Assembly: GCF_042453785.1 (NCBI RefSeq)
Contig: NC_091661.1
Location: forward strand, 27,457,501-27,521,500
Length of the DNA: 64,000 bases
Direction of reading: 5' to 3'
From: Malus domestica
Taxonomy: Eukaryota; Streptophyta; Magnoliopsida; Rosales; Rosaceae
In this document: positions 21,916 to 34,600 of the stretch, one piece after another
Position numbering within the stretch: position 1 is the stretch's first letter
Layout: each line of letters opens with the position of its first letter
Translations under genes and position numbers: made by a program
Notes under the pieces: generated by a model
Database searches by the model: none
What the model saw: the letters and a program-made list of their open reading frames with translations, nothing else
What the model was told of the DNA's origin: nothing

Positions 21916-24025
21916 CTATGTGACTCTGATGGCACCAGAAGAAGAAGAAGGAGACAAGTTTGCCCCCTGAGAGGGCTGAGGCTGCCCAATTTTAAGCTCT
22001 AAAGCATCTTTCTCAGCTGCTGACGTCATGCTGCTGATCCGGCCGGCTGCCATGGATGGACTGCTTGGGAGGGACCTAGGTGATGATGGGATTCCAGAAG
22101 GGTGAGATATTACAGGAGCACTAGTTGGAGAGTTACCATGGTTTTTTATCATGTGGTGGTAATTTGGTCTGTAAAAGTGCATCATTGGGGCGTATGAGAC
22201 ATTTCCAGGAATTCCCATCTGTTCAAACATGAGCAAAATCATCATCCGTAAGTTTGGCACTTTGTTTTAGAAAAATTAACTTCAAATGGAAACAAACACA
22301 TTTCACTTCACATTTGTTCTAATTCTCCTTCTCATAGGTTAGAGTAGTTTCAAATATATAGTCTTGTAATATTGTAAGAAAACTTCATTTCATGGTGAAA
22401 AAGTACTTTAAAAGATCATTTTAAAGAAACAAACTCATGGATCAAACTGTAATTGCAACCGACTATTGCACCTAACATTAACAATTAATAGGTGAGTGAT
22501 TTTTGTTCTTTCTATTGTGCGGTTCTTGAAGTATTTCTCGCTAACAATAACAGTTGTCACGGGGATTACACTGATAGAGTAACACTCAAAACTAGGTTCG
22601 CATATAATCATGGGAAAAAGGCAAAAGGGTTCTTACCATAAATGGCATGGCAGGGTAATTTGGAAGAGTGCAAATTGGAGACAATGGAGGAGCTGGGAGG
22701 CTATCCAAGCACAGATGTGGGAATCTGTCAAGAATCTGAGTTGGAACGTTGCTAGGCGATGGCGAGTTATTGCCTGTATTGATTTTCAGTTGCCTAGTTC
22801 TAGAGCTGCTAGCCTGTGGTGAAGTTTCAGCAGCTGACTTTGTAGGTGTAATTGAGGAATCTTGAGGACCCTGATCCTGGAAATCCCATCAAAATCCAGT
22901 CATTGTTGTGAATTAATAAGAACTGCCTCTACCATGTTGTCAAAGAAATTTGCATAAACAGGACCGGTCACAACCTTTTAATCAAAAGACGTATATAAGT
23001 TAATTAGGGTTTAGTGCTTCTCTATTGTTAAACAGTGCCATCTCAATTTTACTTCTGATAGAAATTCATAAAATGTTCTATCCGTGCAATGCGTATTTTC
23101 TCGGAAACTGTACAGTACTTGTTTGAAGTGGGAGAGAGAGAGAATTACAGAGAGTTCTTTAAAGTGCATGTCAAAGAGGCTTGATCTGCGTTTCCTCTTA
23201 TCATTTGTAGCCTGCCTGAGGAAATACTTCTGTGCATGACTAGCAACCTGGGTTGGGGTTCTTGTGGTCACAAAGTTTCTTGCTATTCCTCTCCAATCAC
23301 CTTTCCCAAGCTTCTTCAAACCAGCTAGAAATACTCTATGCTCTTCCTCAGTCCATGGCCTCCCTGAAAATATTCATTTCAAATTCAGTCAAAACCAAAC
23401 CTGAAGAATCTAGATGCAATTACGCTAACTTACATAAAAGGAATTTGAACTTGAGTGCAAAACTAGCAGGCATACTGTCTTGGCCAACTGATTTAACCTA
23501 AACTAGGTCTCCAGAAAAAAAAAAGGAGGGTAATTTTGGAGATGCCATTAAAGAAGATATACGTATACAAACAATCAATGTAATACAAAGAAGAAAAACG
23601 CCAATGAAGAACAATGCAGTCACACATGCATTCCTTTAACATCACAGAAGGCAATTAAATCAAAGAGCAAACAGAAAACTTAGACACATAAAATCAGTTG
23701 GAATTGATGAAATTGTCAACAACAAAAATAGACCTTTTCTTCTCTCATGGGCGGCCTTGTGTCGCTTGTTATGAATGAGGCCATCGGAGAGGTAGCCGGC
23801 ATCGTTATCTGCCCCAACAGCGTTGTTGTTGTGGTCTCCGTTGCCGTCTGTATGCAGATTCCCCATGCTGTAACTCTTCTTCATAGAATCCTCCTGGTTT
23901 TCCAAAATGTTCACGCCGAAAAGCTTCAAGCAAACCCCTTTATTTACATGGCTGTGGTTGCACGTCCTCGAGTTGTGGCCATTGTGACCACAATGCGAAC
24001 ACTTTCGTGCCGATTCCTTCACCAT
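21916..24025 (-). CDS. MYB-related factor, CCHC plus SHAQKYF type
   Basis: Four exons on the minus strand: 24025-23734, 23363-23149, 22876-22637, 22218-21916, with GT-AG borders and 349 codons plus stop. The N-terminus has a zinc knuckle ([14 protein letters not shown]) and the family's KLFGV motif. A single MYB repeat follows across the exon 1-2 junction ([23 protein letters not shown] to [12 protein letters not shown]). This SHAQKYF repeat binds the I-box/TATCCA class of sites. The C-terminus is Ser/Pro-rich and has LELKIG, an EAR-like LxLxL repression motif. This architecture is that of KUA1/MYBS3-like regulators of growth, sugar response and senescence. I chose ATG 24025 because homologs I recall start close to the knuckle; an in-frame ATG at 24055 would add ten residues. 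The reading is intact. Confidence 0.92.
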
Positions 24026-24185
24026 AATTTGTAACACTTTTCTCGTGGAGATCAATCCACAAATCTTCTAGAAAAAAATAACAAAGAAGATGATGGATTT
24101 GATTGCTTAGATATTGATTTGTTTTGGGTGAAAAGAAAAAAGAATATTAGTTTTTCTCTCTTACGTGCAAAGGAAGGTCTACGAG

Positions 24186-24192
24186 TATTTAT
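24186..24192 (-). promoter_or_regulatory. TATA-like box of the MYB gene
   Basis: On the minus strand ATAAATA lies about 160 bp upstream of the start codon. It is the only good TATA-like element near the gene, but it is a weak assignment in AT-rich DNA. Confidence 0.35.
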
Positions 24193-25056
24193 GGGGCTTT
24201 TGGTTTCCTTTTCTATAATAAGTCTATAACAATCAAACACACGTAATTTTACTTTTTCCTTCACCACTAAGCTCACTTAATCCCTTTACTAATTTTCCCT
24301 ACAAAAACTACGAAAACATAGATGTGAAAGTTGAATCAAGGGTTAGGATTGTTTCAGTGGCCGGTGAACTATAACCTAAGCCGTTGGATTTATGGTTTGA
24401 AATTGGTTGATTTTTTTACTTTAATGGGTAACTGGCACGTGGAAGTGCACTCCCAGTCCTATGTGAAGCTGGTCTTACGCGATTGTCTGTGCCTCTCTGG
24501 AAAGTCGGTGCGCGTCCCTGGTCCTTGCTGCTAATTTTATCCTTTTACCCAAAAATAAAGGAGAAAAAGAGAAGAAGAAAAAAGAAGAAATAACTTGTAC
24601 AGCTTTTTTTGTTGATTTAGGTTAACTAATTTGGGAGATAAATATTAACAGCTAATCTGGATTTTAACTCGAGTCCACCCTGTGAAATTCTAGAGCGAGG
24701 TAAAAAGCTACCTGTTTCCGTATGTTGTTGGGACTCAGAGATTACAATTGGACGGTCAGGATTTGTTGATATTTGATTAAACTTCAACTTACAAGCAATC
24801 ATGTCCGTTTATATGTAATAAAAGGCAGTGCGGTAAATCTGATCAACAAAAAAGGAGGCGTGGTAAAGCTTGCTCAAATGTGGTTATCTGCTTATCATTC
24901 TAGTTATTTAGATTCAAGCGATAAGCTTGCTTAATTATATAAAGCTGGCCATTTGTTACTTGGACGCCAAGAAAATGACTTACAGATAACATAAAACACA
25001 TAATAAGAGTCAGTTCTGTAGTTAAAAAGAAATTAGACAGATAATATAAATGATAT
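24193..25056. other. Intergenic DNA
   Basis: This is DNA upstream of the MYB gene. Nothing beyond AT-rich sequence is recognised. Confidence 0.5.
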
Positions 25057-25443
25057 GCATTTTTAGTCAAAATGGTCTCTGAGATTTAAAATTAATAGAA
25101 GTGGTCCTTAAGATTGTCTACCATCCATTATTTTGGTCTTTCCGTTAAAAAACTCCGTTAAGTTGAGGGTATAACACATAACTTGGTCTCTAAGATTTGC
25201 ATAACATATAATTTTGGTCCCTGAGATTTGCATAACACATAACTTTGGTCCATGAGATTGTTCACCATCCATCATTTTGTTATTTCATTAAAAAGTTGAA
25301 GGACCACTTAACAAAGTTTTTTAATGGAATGACTAAAATAATGGATGGTGGATAATCTCAGGGACCACTCCTATTGATTTTAAATCTCAGTGATCAAAGT
25401 TATATGTTATAAAAATCTCAGGGACCATTTTGGCTAAAAAGCC
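25057..25443. mobile_element. Foldback MITE, about 387 bp
   Basis: The left end (GCATTTTTAGTCAAAATGG) and the reverse complement of the right end (GGCTTTTTAGCCAAAATGG) are closely alike, and the similarity continues through GGTCCCTGAGATTT and ATCCATTATTTT. The flanks AAATGATAT and AAATATAT differ by one gap, which could be a worn 9-bp duplication. The element has no open frame. Confidence 0.7.
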
Positions 25444-25597
25444 AAATATATTTAAAAGGAAAAAGTGTTATGGTTTGAGTTGCATGTGTCTTTAGTTTTT
25501 ATTCTTGGAACAAACAGTGTTTGTTCGAAGAAAAAAAAATATTCTACGAATATATATTTTCAGTTTTGTTAATTCTACCTTGTCATTTACAATTTTA

Positions 25598-25745
25598 GGG
25601 GTGTGTTATTCACACATCCCATTTTACTTCTCACACATCCTTGATAATTTATGTCCGTTGATCTTCTTCAATTCATCCGATCCGACGGCCAAAAATTAAA
25701 AAGGTGTGTGAAAAAGTAAAATGGGGTGTGTGGATATCACATCCC
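25598..25745. mobile_element. Short foldback MITE, copy B
   Basis: This 148-bp element has inverted ends GGGGTGTGTTATTCACACA and GGGATGTGATATCCACACA. Its internal sequence matches the element at 12157-12303, including a shared GATCTTCTTCAATTCATC block (inverted in the other copy). Confidence 0.7.
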
Positions 25746-27289
25746 ACAATTTTATTCAAATATATGATTTTATCAATCTGTATAACTTGGCAATCCACGG
25801 TTAGGCCATGTGATGCACTTTTGTATACAAAATTCACTTATCATCTTTTTTTAGAACCTAGGCAATACAATTTTATTGATATGAAAAAAGAAAATACTTC
25901 TAGAGAGGGGACATTAATTTTACTTATCATAAAGCAAGAAATACAAAATACAATAAAAGAGAGGATATAAACATTTCCCTTCTTGAAAAAGAAAATACAA
26001 GAAAAAGAAGGGAATCCCTCTTGAAAAAGAAAATAAAAGAATGGGGGAAAGAGAATAACCTGAGAAACAAAAAGGAAAATCCAAAAGGATTGGGTAAAAA
26101 GGAAAATCATTTATCAAGAATGACAGATAAACCTGTAGGCATTACCAATAAATTTGTATGCATAAAAGAAAAATCTAGGAGAAGCGGCATGTCAAATAAG
26201 AGAAGAATGGAGAGACCCTAAATTGGTTAATTTGTTAGCAACTACATTCATTTCTCAAAATGTATGGAGCAACGAAAAACCATGTGTTGCAAACAAGAAA
26301 TACAGTTTTTCCAACGAGTATGGAGCAACCAAGGAGGAGAAAAAAAATTAGAAGCAAAGTAACATGTCACACTAAAAGTCACTTTCAAGCATAAATTTTG
26401 TCAATCCAGCACGTGAGCTAACTACACAGCAAGGATGATAACATAAAATTTTGCATAGAAATAAGAAAATTCCTTATCAATTGGCATAACACGATTTAAA
26501 TTGTCAGTAAACCTTAAAAAAACTTGGTTGTAAATCCCTAAGTTTGCCCAAAAAATTAGTGTTTTAAGGCTTGAGCTTAGATTCTTCCCGTCCAACAAAA
26601 TTAAGTGAGATTTGTATATGAAAGGGTTATAATGCTCTTGAACCTGAAACGCACAAGACACCAATTAAATATACCGATCGACTTGAACATATGATATGAC
26701 CAAACGCTATGAACCCCTTGAAAATAAATTTGTAGGTTTAACTTCTATGGTGCTACTATTTTAGGCTGACATCTAAATCGTCTTCCTCTTAAGTTATTTC
26801 ACTTTAAAGTGTGTTTAGATTAATAGCTTGCTAATCAGTTTGAACGATTATCGAGTTAACCTGATATTAATTGCAACTGAATTTTTTTTTTCTTTTGCTG
26901 GTATTTAAAAGATATATTACTATAATATCAATATTGGGAATTGAATCTTATTGTTGACTAAAAACAAAAAATCTTGACAATTAATAAAATATATCTTTCA
27001 TAATTAAGTAATTTTCTGTCCAAAAGATAGTAACCAAACTATGAAAAAAAATTGGGATTTTTGAACTTTAATCCTTCAAGAAGGTTAAAATTAAAAAAAA
27101 ACCTGGTGTTAGATTAAATATTGATTTTAGTCCCTAATGTGTCGTTAATTCAAAATAATTAATGTGCATTTTATTTAATGTCTCCCATTAAATATTTAAA
27201 TTTATTAATACACAAATTTTAATTTATTTTTTGACCAAAAAAGAGTTTTTTAATTTATTAATTTTATTAAACATTCTTCAAATTTGAAA
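25746..27289. other. AT-rich intergenic DNA
   Basis: A purine-rich stretch at 25860-26120 (many GAAAAAGAAA-like runs) makes long open frames on both strands that are compositional only. Nothing else is recognised. Confidence 0.5.
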
Positions 27290-27600
27290 GACTCAATTAA
27301 TGTACCTAAATGTTAGTACCAAAATGTATGTACCTAAATATATGCACCGAAATGTATTAATATTAAATTAATGTACCTAAATGTGTGTATCGAAATGTAT
27401 GCACCGAAATGTTAGTACCGAAAATGTATTATATTGAATTAATGTACCTAAATGTTTGTATCGAAATGTATGTACCGAAATGTGTGTACCAAAATGTATT
27501 ATAATGAATTTAATATACCTAAATGAAAAAGATAAAGTACATCGAAATATATTGTATAACATAAATTAGTTTATCTAAATGTTCACAACAAAATATATTA
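27290..27600. repeat. Minisatellite, about 71-bp units of a 15-16 bp motif
   Basis: Roughly three and a half units of about 71 bp start with TTAATGTACCTAAATG (at about 27297, 27367, 27438 and a worn fourth near 27509). Within each unit a short motif of type GTACCGAAATGTATG recurs three to four times. There are no unique spacers of constant length, so this is a minisatellite and not a CRISPR-like array. Confidence 0.85.
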
Positions 27601-29238
27601 CGATGAATGAAATGAAAATAAAAATTATAATGAAATAAAATTAATACATTAAAAATTAGAAAGAAAAAGATAAATAATTAAAAAATCAAAATATAATTAA
27701 TAAATGAGGTTATTAATGTATCAAGGTACTAAAATTAGATTTTGATCTTACTCATGGTTTTAATAAAAAAGTCATCTTTGCCAAGGATTAAAATGAAGTT
27801 TTCTATAAAAAATTCAGTGTGCTATAAATACGGGACGGTACATTACATGTTATTATATAATTGAAGAGTTTTTCAAGTGTCCATTTAATTGTATAATAAC
27901 ATGTGACGTACCATGCTTTGTTTCGGGCACACCGAAAGGTCTCTCCCAACAATAATGCCCCATTTCCAATCCTTGTTGAGATGATACCATCAGGAGTTTA
28001 ATTTGGCGGAATAAATCGTTGAGAAACTCAATGATATCACAATCATCCAAACTTTATTTAATTGCATGTTCAACAAGATATTAGTTTTAGATTTTTAGGT
28101 TTAATTAAAACAAAACGATAACAATGGAAGTTTACAATGTACTATTTAGAAGCAAGAAAAATAAGATTATTAATATGTTCAATGTTCACCAAATAATTTT
28201 GTTTTTCCATCGGAAGAGAGAGCCTAGAACTCAGGCCGTGACGGTCACTGGGAGGCCTTGCGTTTCAGGGATCGTCCAGAACAGCCCTGTGAGTCTTCGA
28301 CTGTGACGGTGACTAACCTAATTAATCAAAAACTTGCCTATAAATTTTTTTCCTTTTATTTTCTAAATATGTTTTATCAAATAGTAATACTAAGAGAATT
28401 AAATTTATAGACAAAATTAGCAAACTAAATAATGTGTCATTATTATGAATGATTATGTTTATTAATGCTTAAGTAATAAACCAATTATTAATTTCCATGT
28501 TATTTAGTTTCTAAAATTTAATCTTCCTAACAGTATTATATAATAATATATGACGTATGCGATAATGTTCCGTACAACTAAAATATCTCTTCCTTTTTTC
28601 TGGGTGAGGTGGAGCCTACAGCTCTCGCAATCCACGTTGGCGGTGAGAAAATAACGACAACGTTTGTCTGCAGAGAAGCGTAGAACCTTCAAGCAGAAGA
28701 GAGATGCAGTGAAAAAACTGAAACGCATACATGCAGAAGAACACGTGGTTGATAAACAAATAAAAGAAACGTAAATATTGACGAAAGGTTTTTGGCTTCC
28801 AGGCACGTGATGCTTACTTCCCTGCTTTTGTCTCTGCCTATATCAAGTACGCGTTTCTTTCGTTTCTTGGTGACAAAACGACAACCCCACCAAACTGCCT
28901 TTTTATTGCAATCCACCGCATCCGGAATTTATTATTCAGAGAGAAAAAAAACCTCTCCATCACTTGTATACTAACATTGGACACACCACCCTGTGTTTCA
29001 TACACATTAAAAAACCTCTCGGAAAAAAGGTAGGCTTCACTATCTAGATACAGTCGGAAGCCATGCATATTTGCTGGCGAGAGGATGCAACGTATTAGCA
29101 GATGACATCATGGAAGTCTTCTTTTTCGACATCTCAAGGGAGTCACTCGGACTTGTTTACAGCTCTTAAAAAGACCAAAAAATTGCAACTTTCAGTTACC
29201 CCAACTTTAATTAGGTCATAAAATTACCCTACTTGCAC
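27601..29238. other. Intergenic DNA with small GC-richer patches
   Basis: Patches at 28200-28310 and 28600-28960 are less AT-rich than their surroundings and share a GAG.TGGAGCCTA-like block. They may be gene relics, but no product can be named from any frame. Confidence 0.35.
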
Positions 29239-29330
29239 TTACAGCTCGGTTGGAATGCAATTGATTCAATTGTATATGATTGTCTTACAGCTCCGTTGGA
29301 ATGCAATTGATTCAATTGTATATGATTGTC
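29239..29330. repeat. 46-bp tandem duplication
   Basis: Two adjacent 46-bp copies (29239-29284, 29285-29330) start TTACAGCTC and differ at one base. Confidence 0.9.
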
Positions 29331-31159
29331 TAATTCTCTCTTCATAGGCTGGATTGACTAAATTAACTAAAAGGGTTCACGTACAAAGAATGTGTTAAAG
29401 AAAGTGGAGTGCAACTACTATTATCGACCTAAAGTTTTATGTTTATCAATCAACTTGTTTAATGTCATCACCGTATAATTGAGGTTGTATTTTCTTTATC
29501 CAACAAAGAGGGTTCTCTAATAATTTAGATCATAAATGACGCTTACCGATTCCTCTCCTTCCTTAATAACTAACTATTTAACCTACTAACGCTATTATTT
29601 TTCCGAAAAATTAAAGTTATGATAACTTATTCCGATATGATAAAAGAATTTACGGACTTCAAATTATTATTTTCAAACTGATGTCACGATTAAGAAATTA
29701 GGGTTGAAATCCCAAAAAAACCGATTGTCGGCATTATCACCTTGGCGCTATTTAAACTCGCTCAGTTAGGGTTTGAGTAATAATCTCCCGGCCTCCTCAA
29801 TCAACTTCCATTTCATAACCAAACTCTTCACCATCCTTTTAGTAGCGCGATAAGAATATACAGTGTATCACCCTCCACCTTGATCGACACTGAAAAACTA
29901 CAATTTGGAGAAAATTGGAGCTCTGTGGCTCACAAGCGTCGTGGTATAGTTGTAGTTGTGGATTGACGGCTTTGAAGTCACATAGTGTTGTGGTCTTAGT
30001 CACAGTTTGAGCTAGAGAAATGCATTCCAAATACAACAATTACTAGATATAGCTAGAATGATTAAAGTCAGATCCAGAAATTCTATCACTCACATCAAGC
30101 TCATGAATGTTTGAATCCATATTAAGGAAGGATTGCTTTTGGTAATTCAAATAGAATGGTGATACAAAATCAGTCTATTTCCGACATCAAATCCATAGTT
30201 AGCGGATTTATCAGAACGAAGCCCTTACTCCATCTCAAAGTCATCGACCGACGTCCATCCCTATTTATTTAAGGAGTTGTTATTGGTACTCCAAAAACAT
30301 CATGTACTCCATATATATTTTCTCTCTTATACTCATAAGGGAGAAATACATGATAATTTTTTTGAAGTGTTAATAAAAATGTACTTTATTAATACGGTAA
30401 GTAGTACATATATTAACTGTTGTTTGTGATCAAATCATTTGTTTGACAACATTCTTTGAGCCATTCAACAAAGGACAAGTCATTAATTAGGTTCACATGT
30501 AATCCATCTCTTATTTAAGTTCATAAATTCAGTCTGTTCCATTATCCATATTATATATAATGTTTTAACTTGTTGATAGTTACTTTTTCGTCCCTGTTTT
30601 TTTCTCTAGGGCTGGACTGGGGATGGTGGGTTCGATGCCAAGCTGCAGGAGCAATCTCAGTGCAAGTGCAACCAGTCAAGACGAGTTAGTTTGACTGATT
30701 TGTCCTTTAATTACCAGATCTCTGCAGTAAAGCAAGTAACGCCCGCAGAATTCAGGGCAGAGACACTGAAACAACCCCAAGAACTTGAGTCCAAACCCTC
30801 AACACCTGCCCCACAGCCTCCATGTCCAAGTTTCGACGCCTTACAAGCCATCCTCTTATCACCTACACATGGGGGTCGCCAAGCAGAAATTGCCATTTAC
30901 CAAACAGTAACAATATTTTACGCCCGTCAACTCCATGGACACAAACCTAGGTCTATTCCACAACCCCACAATGAAGGGTATAATTGGAAATCCGACTTTA
31001 TTACGACGGAAAAAACCTTCAACACCTGGCGGGAGCTGCTGAGTTTCCGCCAACAACTGTCGCACTCTTGGAGTATCAACCTCCAAGCAAATGCAATCTG
31101 TGCAATCCACTCCCGAATTAATTTTTCACTTCAACATATTAACGCCCGTTAATACCGAC
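29331..31159. other. Intergenic DNA and displaced promoter of the CCCH gene
   Basis: The Copia element at 31165 split this region from the CCCH gene, so its right part is the original upstream DNA of that gene. A 153-codon open frame at 30691-31152 resembles no family I know. It is unusually open for this region and Pro/Gln-rich, so a gene relic is possible. Confidence 0.4.
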
Positions 31160-31164
31160 TAACT

Positions 31165-31516
31165 TGTTAGTTGATTAAGGTCTAAACTGTATTTTCCTTA
31201 CTTTAGCATGTGTAAATAAATCAGTTTGTGATCAAGGGCTGAGATTAGATAATATTGTGCTAGGCTCAGATGTAAGCATGTGTCAAGATCTCATAGGGTC
31301 TTGTAATGGATGGTATGATGAGCTCATAGGCTCACGTAGCTTCCCTCTCCCTAGTGTCATGTAAATGTTGAGGTTCTGAAGGAATATATGCAGAGAGCAT
31401 TTTTGGCTCTATCGGAGATATTTTGAGAACACTCTCTGTCTTTTCATTTTCTCTCTAAAACCTCTTCTTCTTATACACATTTCTAAATACATCACTGCAT
31501 AACAGGAATTCCAACA
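31165..31516 (+). repeat. 5' LTR of the intact Copia element
   Basis: This 352-bp TG...CA repeat directly follows the target duplication TAACT. As the 5' LTR it should contain the element promoter. It is identical by eye to the 3' LTR. Confidence 0.96.
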
Positions 31517-31534
31517 TGGTATCCAGAGCCTAGG
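31517..31534 (+). other. Primer-binding site of the intact Copia element
   Basis: TGGTATCCAGAGCCTAGG follows the LTR with no spacer. It corresponds to the initiator tRNA-Met complement TGGTATCAGAGC with one extra C. Confidence 0.8.
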
Positions 31535-31622
31535 TTCGATTTCGGACTGGGCGTTGAATTCTGTGAAACTGTGTGAGAGAATCCAACGTGAAATCTCTCA
31601 ATTTCATTCCGACTCAAGCTAA

Positions 31623-34600
31623 ATGGCTGGATCTGGAAGCAGTGATTTACGAGCTCCTGTTTTTGATGGAACGGAGTTCGAGTTCTGGAAAGTGAGAATG
31701 GTCACCATTTTCAAATCGTATGGGATATGGAAATTGGTTGACAAAGGGATTGCTATTCCAGAATCGAAGAAGAAAGGAGAAAAGAAGAAAACAAAGAAGG
31801 AGAAAGACGAGGAAGATTCATCCTCATCGGATGATGATGAAGGAGATGATGACGAGTTGGACGCACACATGGAAGATCAGCTCATGAAAGATGCTAAGGC
31901 ACTGGGCATTATTCAGAGTGCTGTCTCGAAGGAGATCTTCCCTCGAATCGTGAATCAAGAGACCTCAAAGGGTGCCTGGGATCTACTCCAGGAGGAGTTT
32001 CGCGGCGATGAACAGGCAAGATCCGTTAAACTTCAAAGTTTACGTCGTGAATTTGAGTATATGAGAATGAAGGAGAATGAATCTCTATCTGTCTATCTTA
32101 CTAGACTATTTGAATTAATTAATCAAATGAAATCTTATGGTGAGAACCTCACTCATCAAAGAGAAGTTCAAAAGGTTTTGATTAGTTTGTCCAGTAAATA
32201 TGATCCAATCTGTGTTGTGATTGAAAGAACTTCTGATTTGAATACTGTGACTGTGCAAGAAGTGGTAGGATCTCTTAAGAGTTATGAACTCAGATTGAGT
32301 AGACATGTTGATGAAATTACAAGCACAGAGCATGCTTTCTCCACTATGGGTCTTGTACCTAAAGCACAGAATAGGCCACTCACACAGGGAAATCACAGTA
32401 AGGGAAAGAAGAATTGGAAGTCTATGTCTAGGAAGTGGGAAAACAACACTCGACAACCTGAGAGACAAGGTGAGATCACTGAGGGTGTTAAACAAAAGTG
32501 CAAGATCTGTGATAAGGCTCATCATGGAGAGTGTTGGTTCAAAGGAAAACCTAAGTGTCATAACTGCAACAGATTTGGGCATGTAGTGAGAGATTGTCAC
32601 CAGCCAAAGAAAAATCATACTGCAAATTATTTGAATCATGTTCAAGATAATGCAATGATGTTCTATGCCTGTCATAAGGCCTCTGTGCAAGAAAATAGTG
32701 GAGTTTGGTATCTGGACAGTGGTTGCAGTAACCACATGACCAGTACTGAATCATTGCTGATCAACATTGACAGAAGTATAAGGTGTAAGGTGAAAATGGG
32801 CACAGGGGAATTGGTTGACTCAGTTGGCAAAGGCACACTGATTGTGGAGACCAAAAGAGGCACTCGGTTCATACCAGAAGTAATGATTGTACCTGGTTTG
32901 GATGAAAACCTTCTCAGTGTAGGACAAATGGTTGAACATGGCTATTGGTTGTTGTTTGGTGATTTCATGGCCTGCATATTTGGAGATCGTGAACTGCAAG
33001 ATCATATAGCCACTGTGAAAATGAAGGGAAATAGATGCTTTCCGCTAATGTTTAATCATGTGGATCATATTGTAGCAAATATTGCTACCACTGAAGGTAA
33101 CACATGGAAATGGCACAGAAGATTTGGGCACCTAAACTATGACAGCCTGAGAATGCTACAAGAAAGGAGTATGGTGTATGGTCTGCCATATCTAAAGGAG
33201 TACAATCAGGTATGTGAAGGGTGTGCTACTGGAAAGGCTCACAGAGAGGCTTTTAGCAAAGAACAGAAATGGAGAGCAAAGTTGCCTTTAGAACTTGTAC
33301 ACACAGATGTGTGTGGACCCATGAGTGAGACACTTGGAGGTAGCAAGTATTTTCTCACCTTCATAGATGACAAGTCCAGAATGTGTTGGGTCTATTTTCT
33401 GAAGTGCAAATCTGAGGTATTCAGAATTTTTAAAATGTTCAAGGCCATGACTGAATTACAAACTGGTTACAAACTGAAAAAAATCAGAAGTGACAGAGGA
33501 GGAGAGTACACATCTCTAGAATTTGAAAAATTTTGTGAAGATGTTGGTATTGAAAAGCAACTCACTGTTGCTTATTCTCCCCAGCAAAATGGTATTGCTG
33601 AGAGGAAGAATCGTACCATAGTTGAGATGGCAAGAACCATGCTCTATGAAAAAAAATTACCACTCAAGTTCTGGGGTGAAGCAGTTCACACTGCTGTCTA
33701 CTTGCTTAACAGGTGTCCTACCAAAGCACTAGAGAACAAGACTCCTTTTGAAGAATTCTGTGGTAGAAAACCAGGGGTAAAACACTTGAGAATTTTTGGT
33801 TCTGTTTGCTACACTCATGTGCCAACCCAGTTAAGACAGAAACTGGATGAAACTGGACAGAAGGGTGTATTTGTTGGATATGGGACAAGAGAAAAGGGTT
33901 ACATGGTGTATGATTTGAAACACAACAAGATCATTGTCTCAAGGAGTGTTATTTTTGATGAAGATGCTGCTCTTAATTGGGAGAATATGGAAACTGTGCA
34001 TTTCTCAGTACCTTTCTCAGAAGATAATGAGGGTATAAGCATAACTGAGATAGAAAATGGTGTGTGTGAAGAAACTAATATTAGTTCCTCTGGTTTATCT
34101 TGCCCAAATACAAGAAGTGAGTTTGTTTCCAGTGTACACAATGATGCTCCTAACACTGTGAATATGGAGAGTGAAATTCCACTCACAGAAACTTATGACA
34201 ACACACCAAAGAAGTGGAGAGATCTGAATGAAGTATTTGCTCAGTGTAGACTCAGTGTCATTGAACCTGAGAACTACATTGAAGCTTCTCAAGATGAAGC
34301 TTGGAAGAAAGCAATGGATGAGGAGATTACTATGATTGAGAAGAATGACACTTGGAGATTGGTTGATAGGCCAAGTGACAAACCAATTGTTGGGGTAAAA
34401 TGGATCTTCAAAACCAAATTGAATTTGGATGGCACTGTACAAAAACACAAGGCAAGATTAGTTGCCAAAGGGTACACTCAAAAGCCCGGAATTGATTTTA
34501 ATGAGACGTTTGCACCTGTGGCTAGATTGGACACTATAAGAACACTTATTGCTTTGGCAGCACAGAAAGGGTGGAAACTGTATCAGTTAGATGTAAAGTC

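Noticed and set aside
25841..26221. Lys/Glu-rich frame on one strand and Phe-rich frames on the other
   Set aside because: Purine-rich tract opens all frames by composition alone.
27290..27600. Possible CRISPR-like array
   Set aside because: Plant nuclear DNA, no unique spacers of constant length and no cas genes; it is a minisatellite.
30691..31152. 153-codon open frame as a real gene
   Set aside because: No recognisable family and no supporting splice or promoter signals; kept only as a possible relic in the intergenic entry.
32115..32735. 206-codon minus-strand frame inside the Copia polyprotein
   Set aside because: Antisense shadow of the gag-protease coding region.
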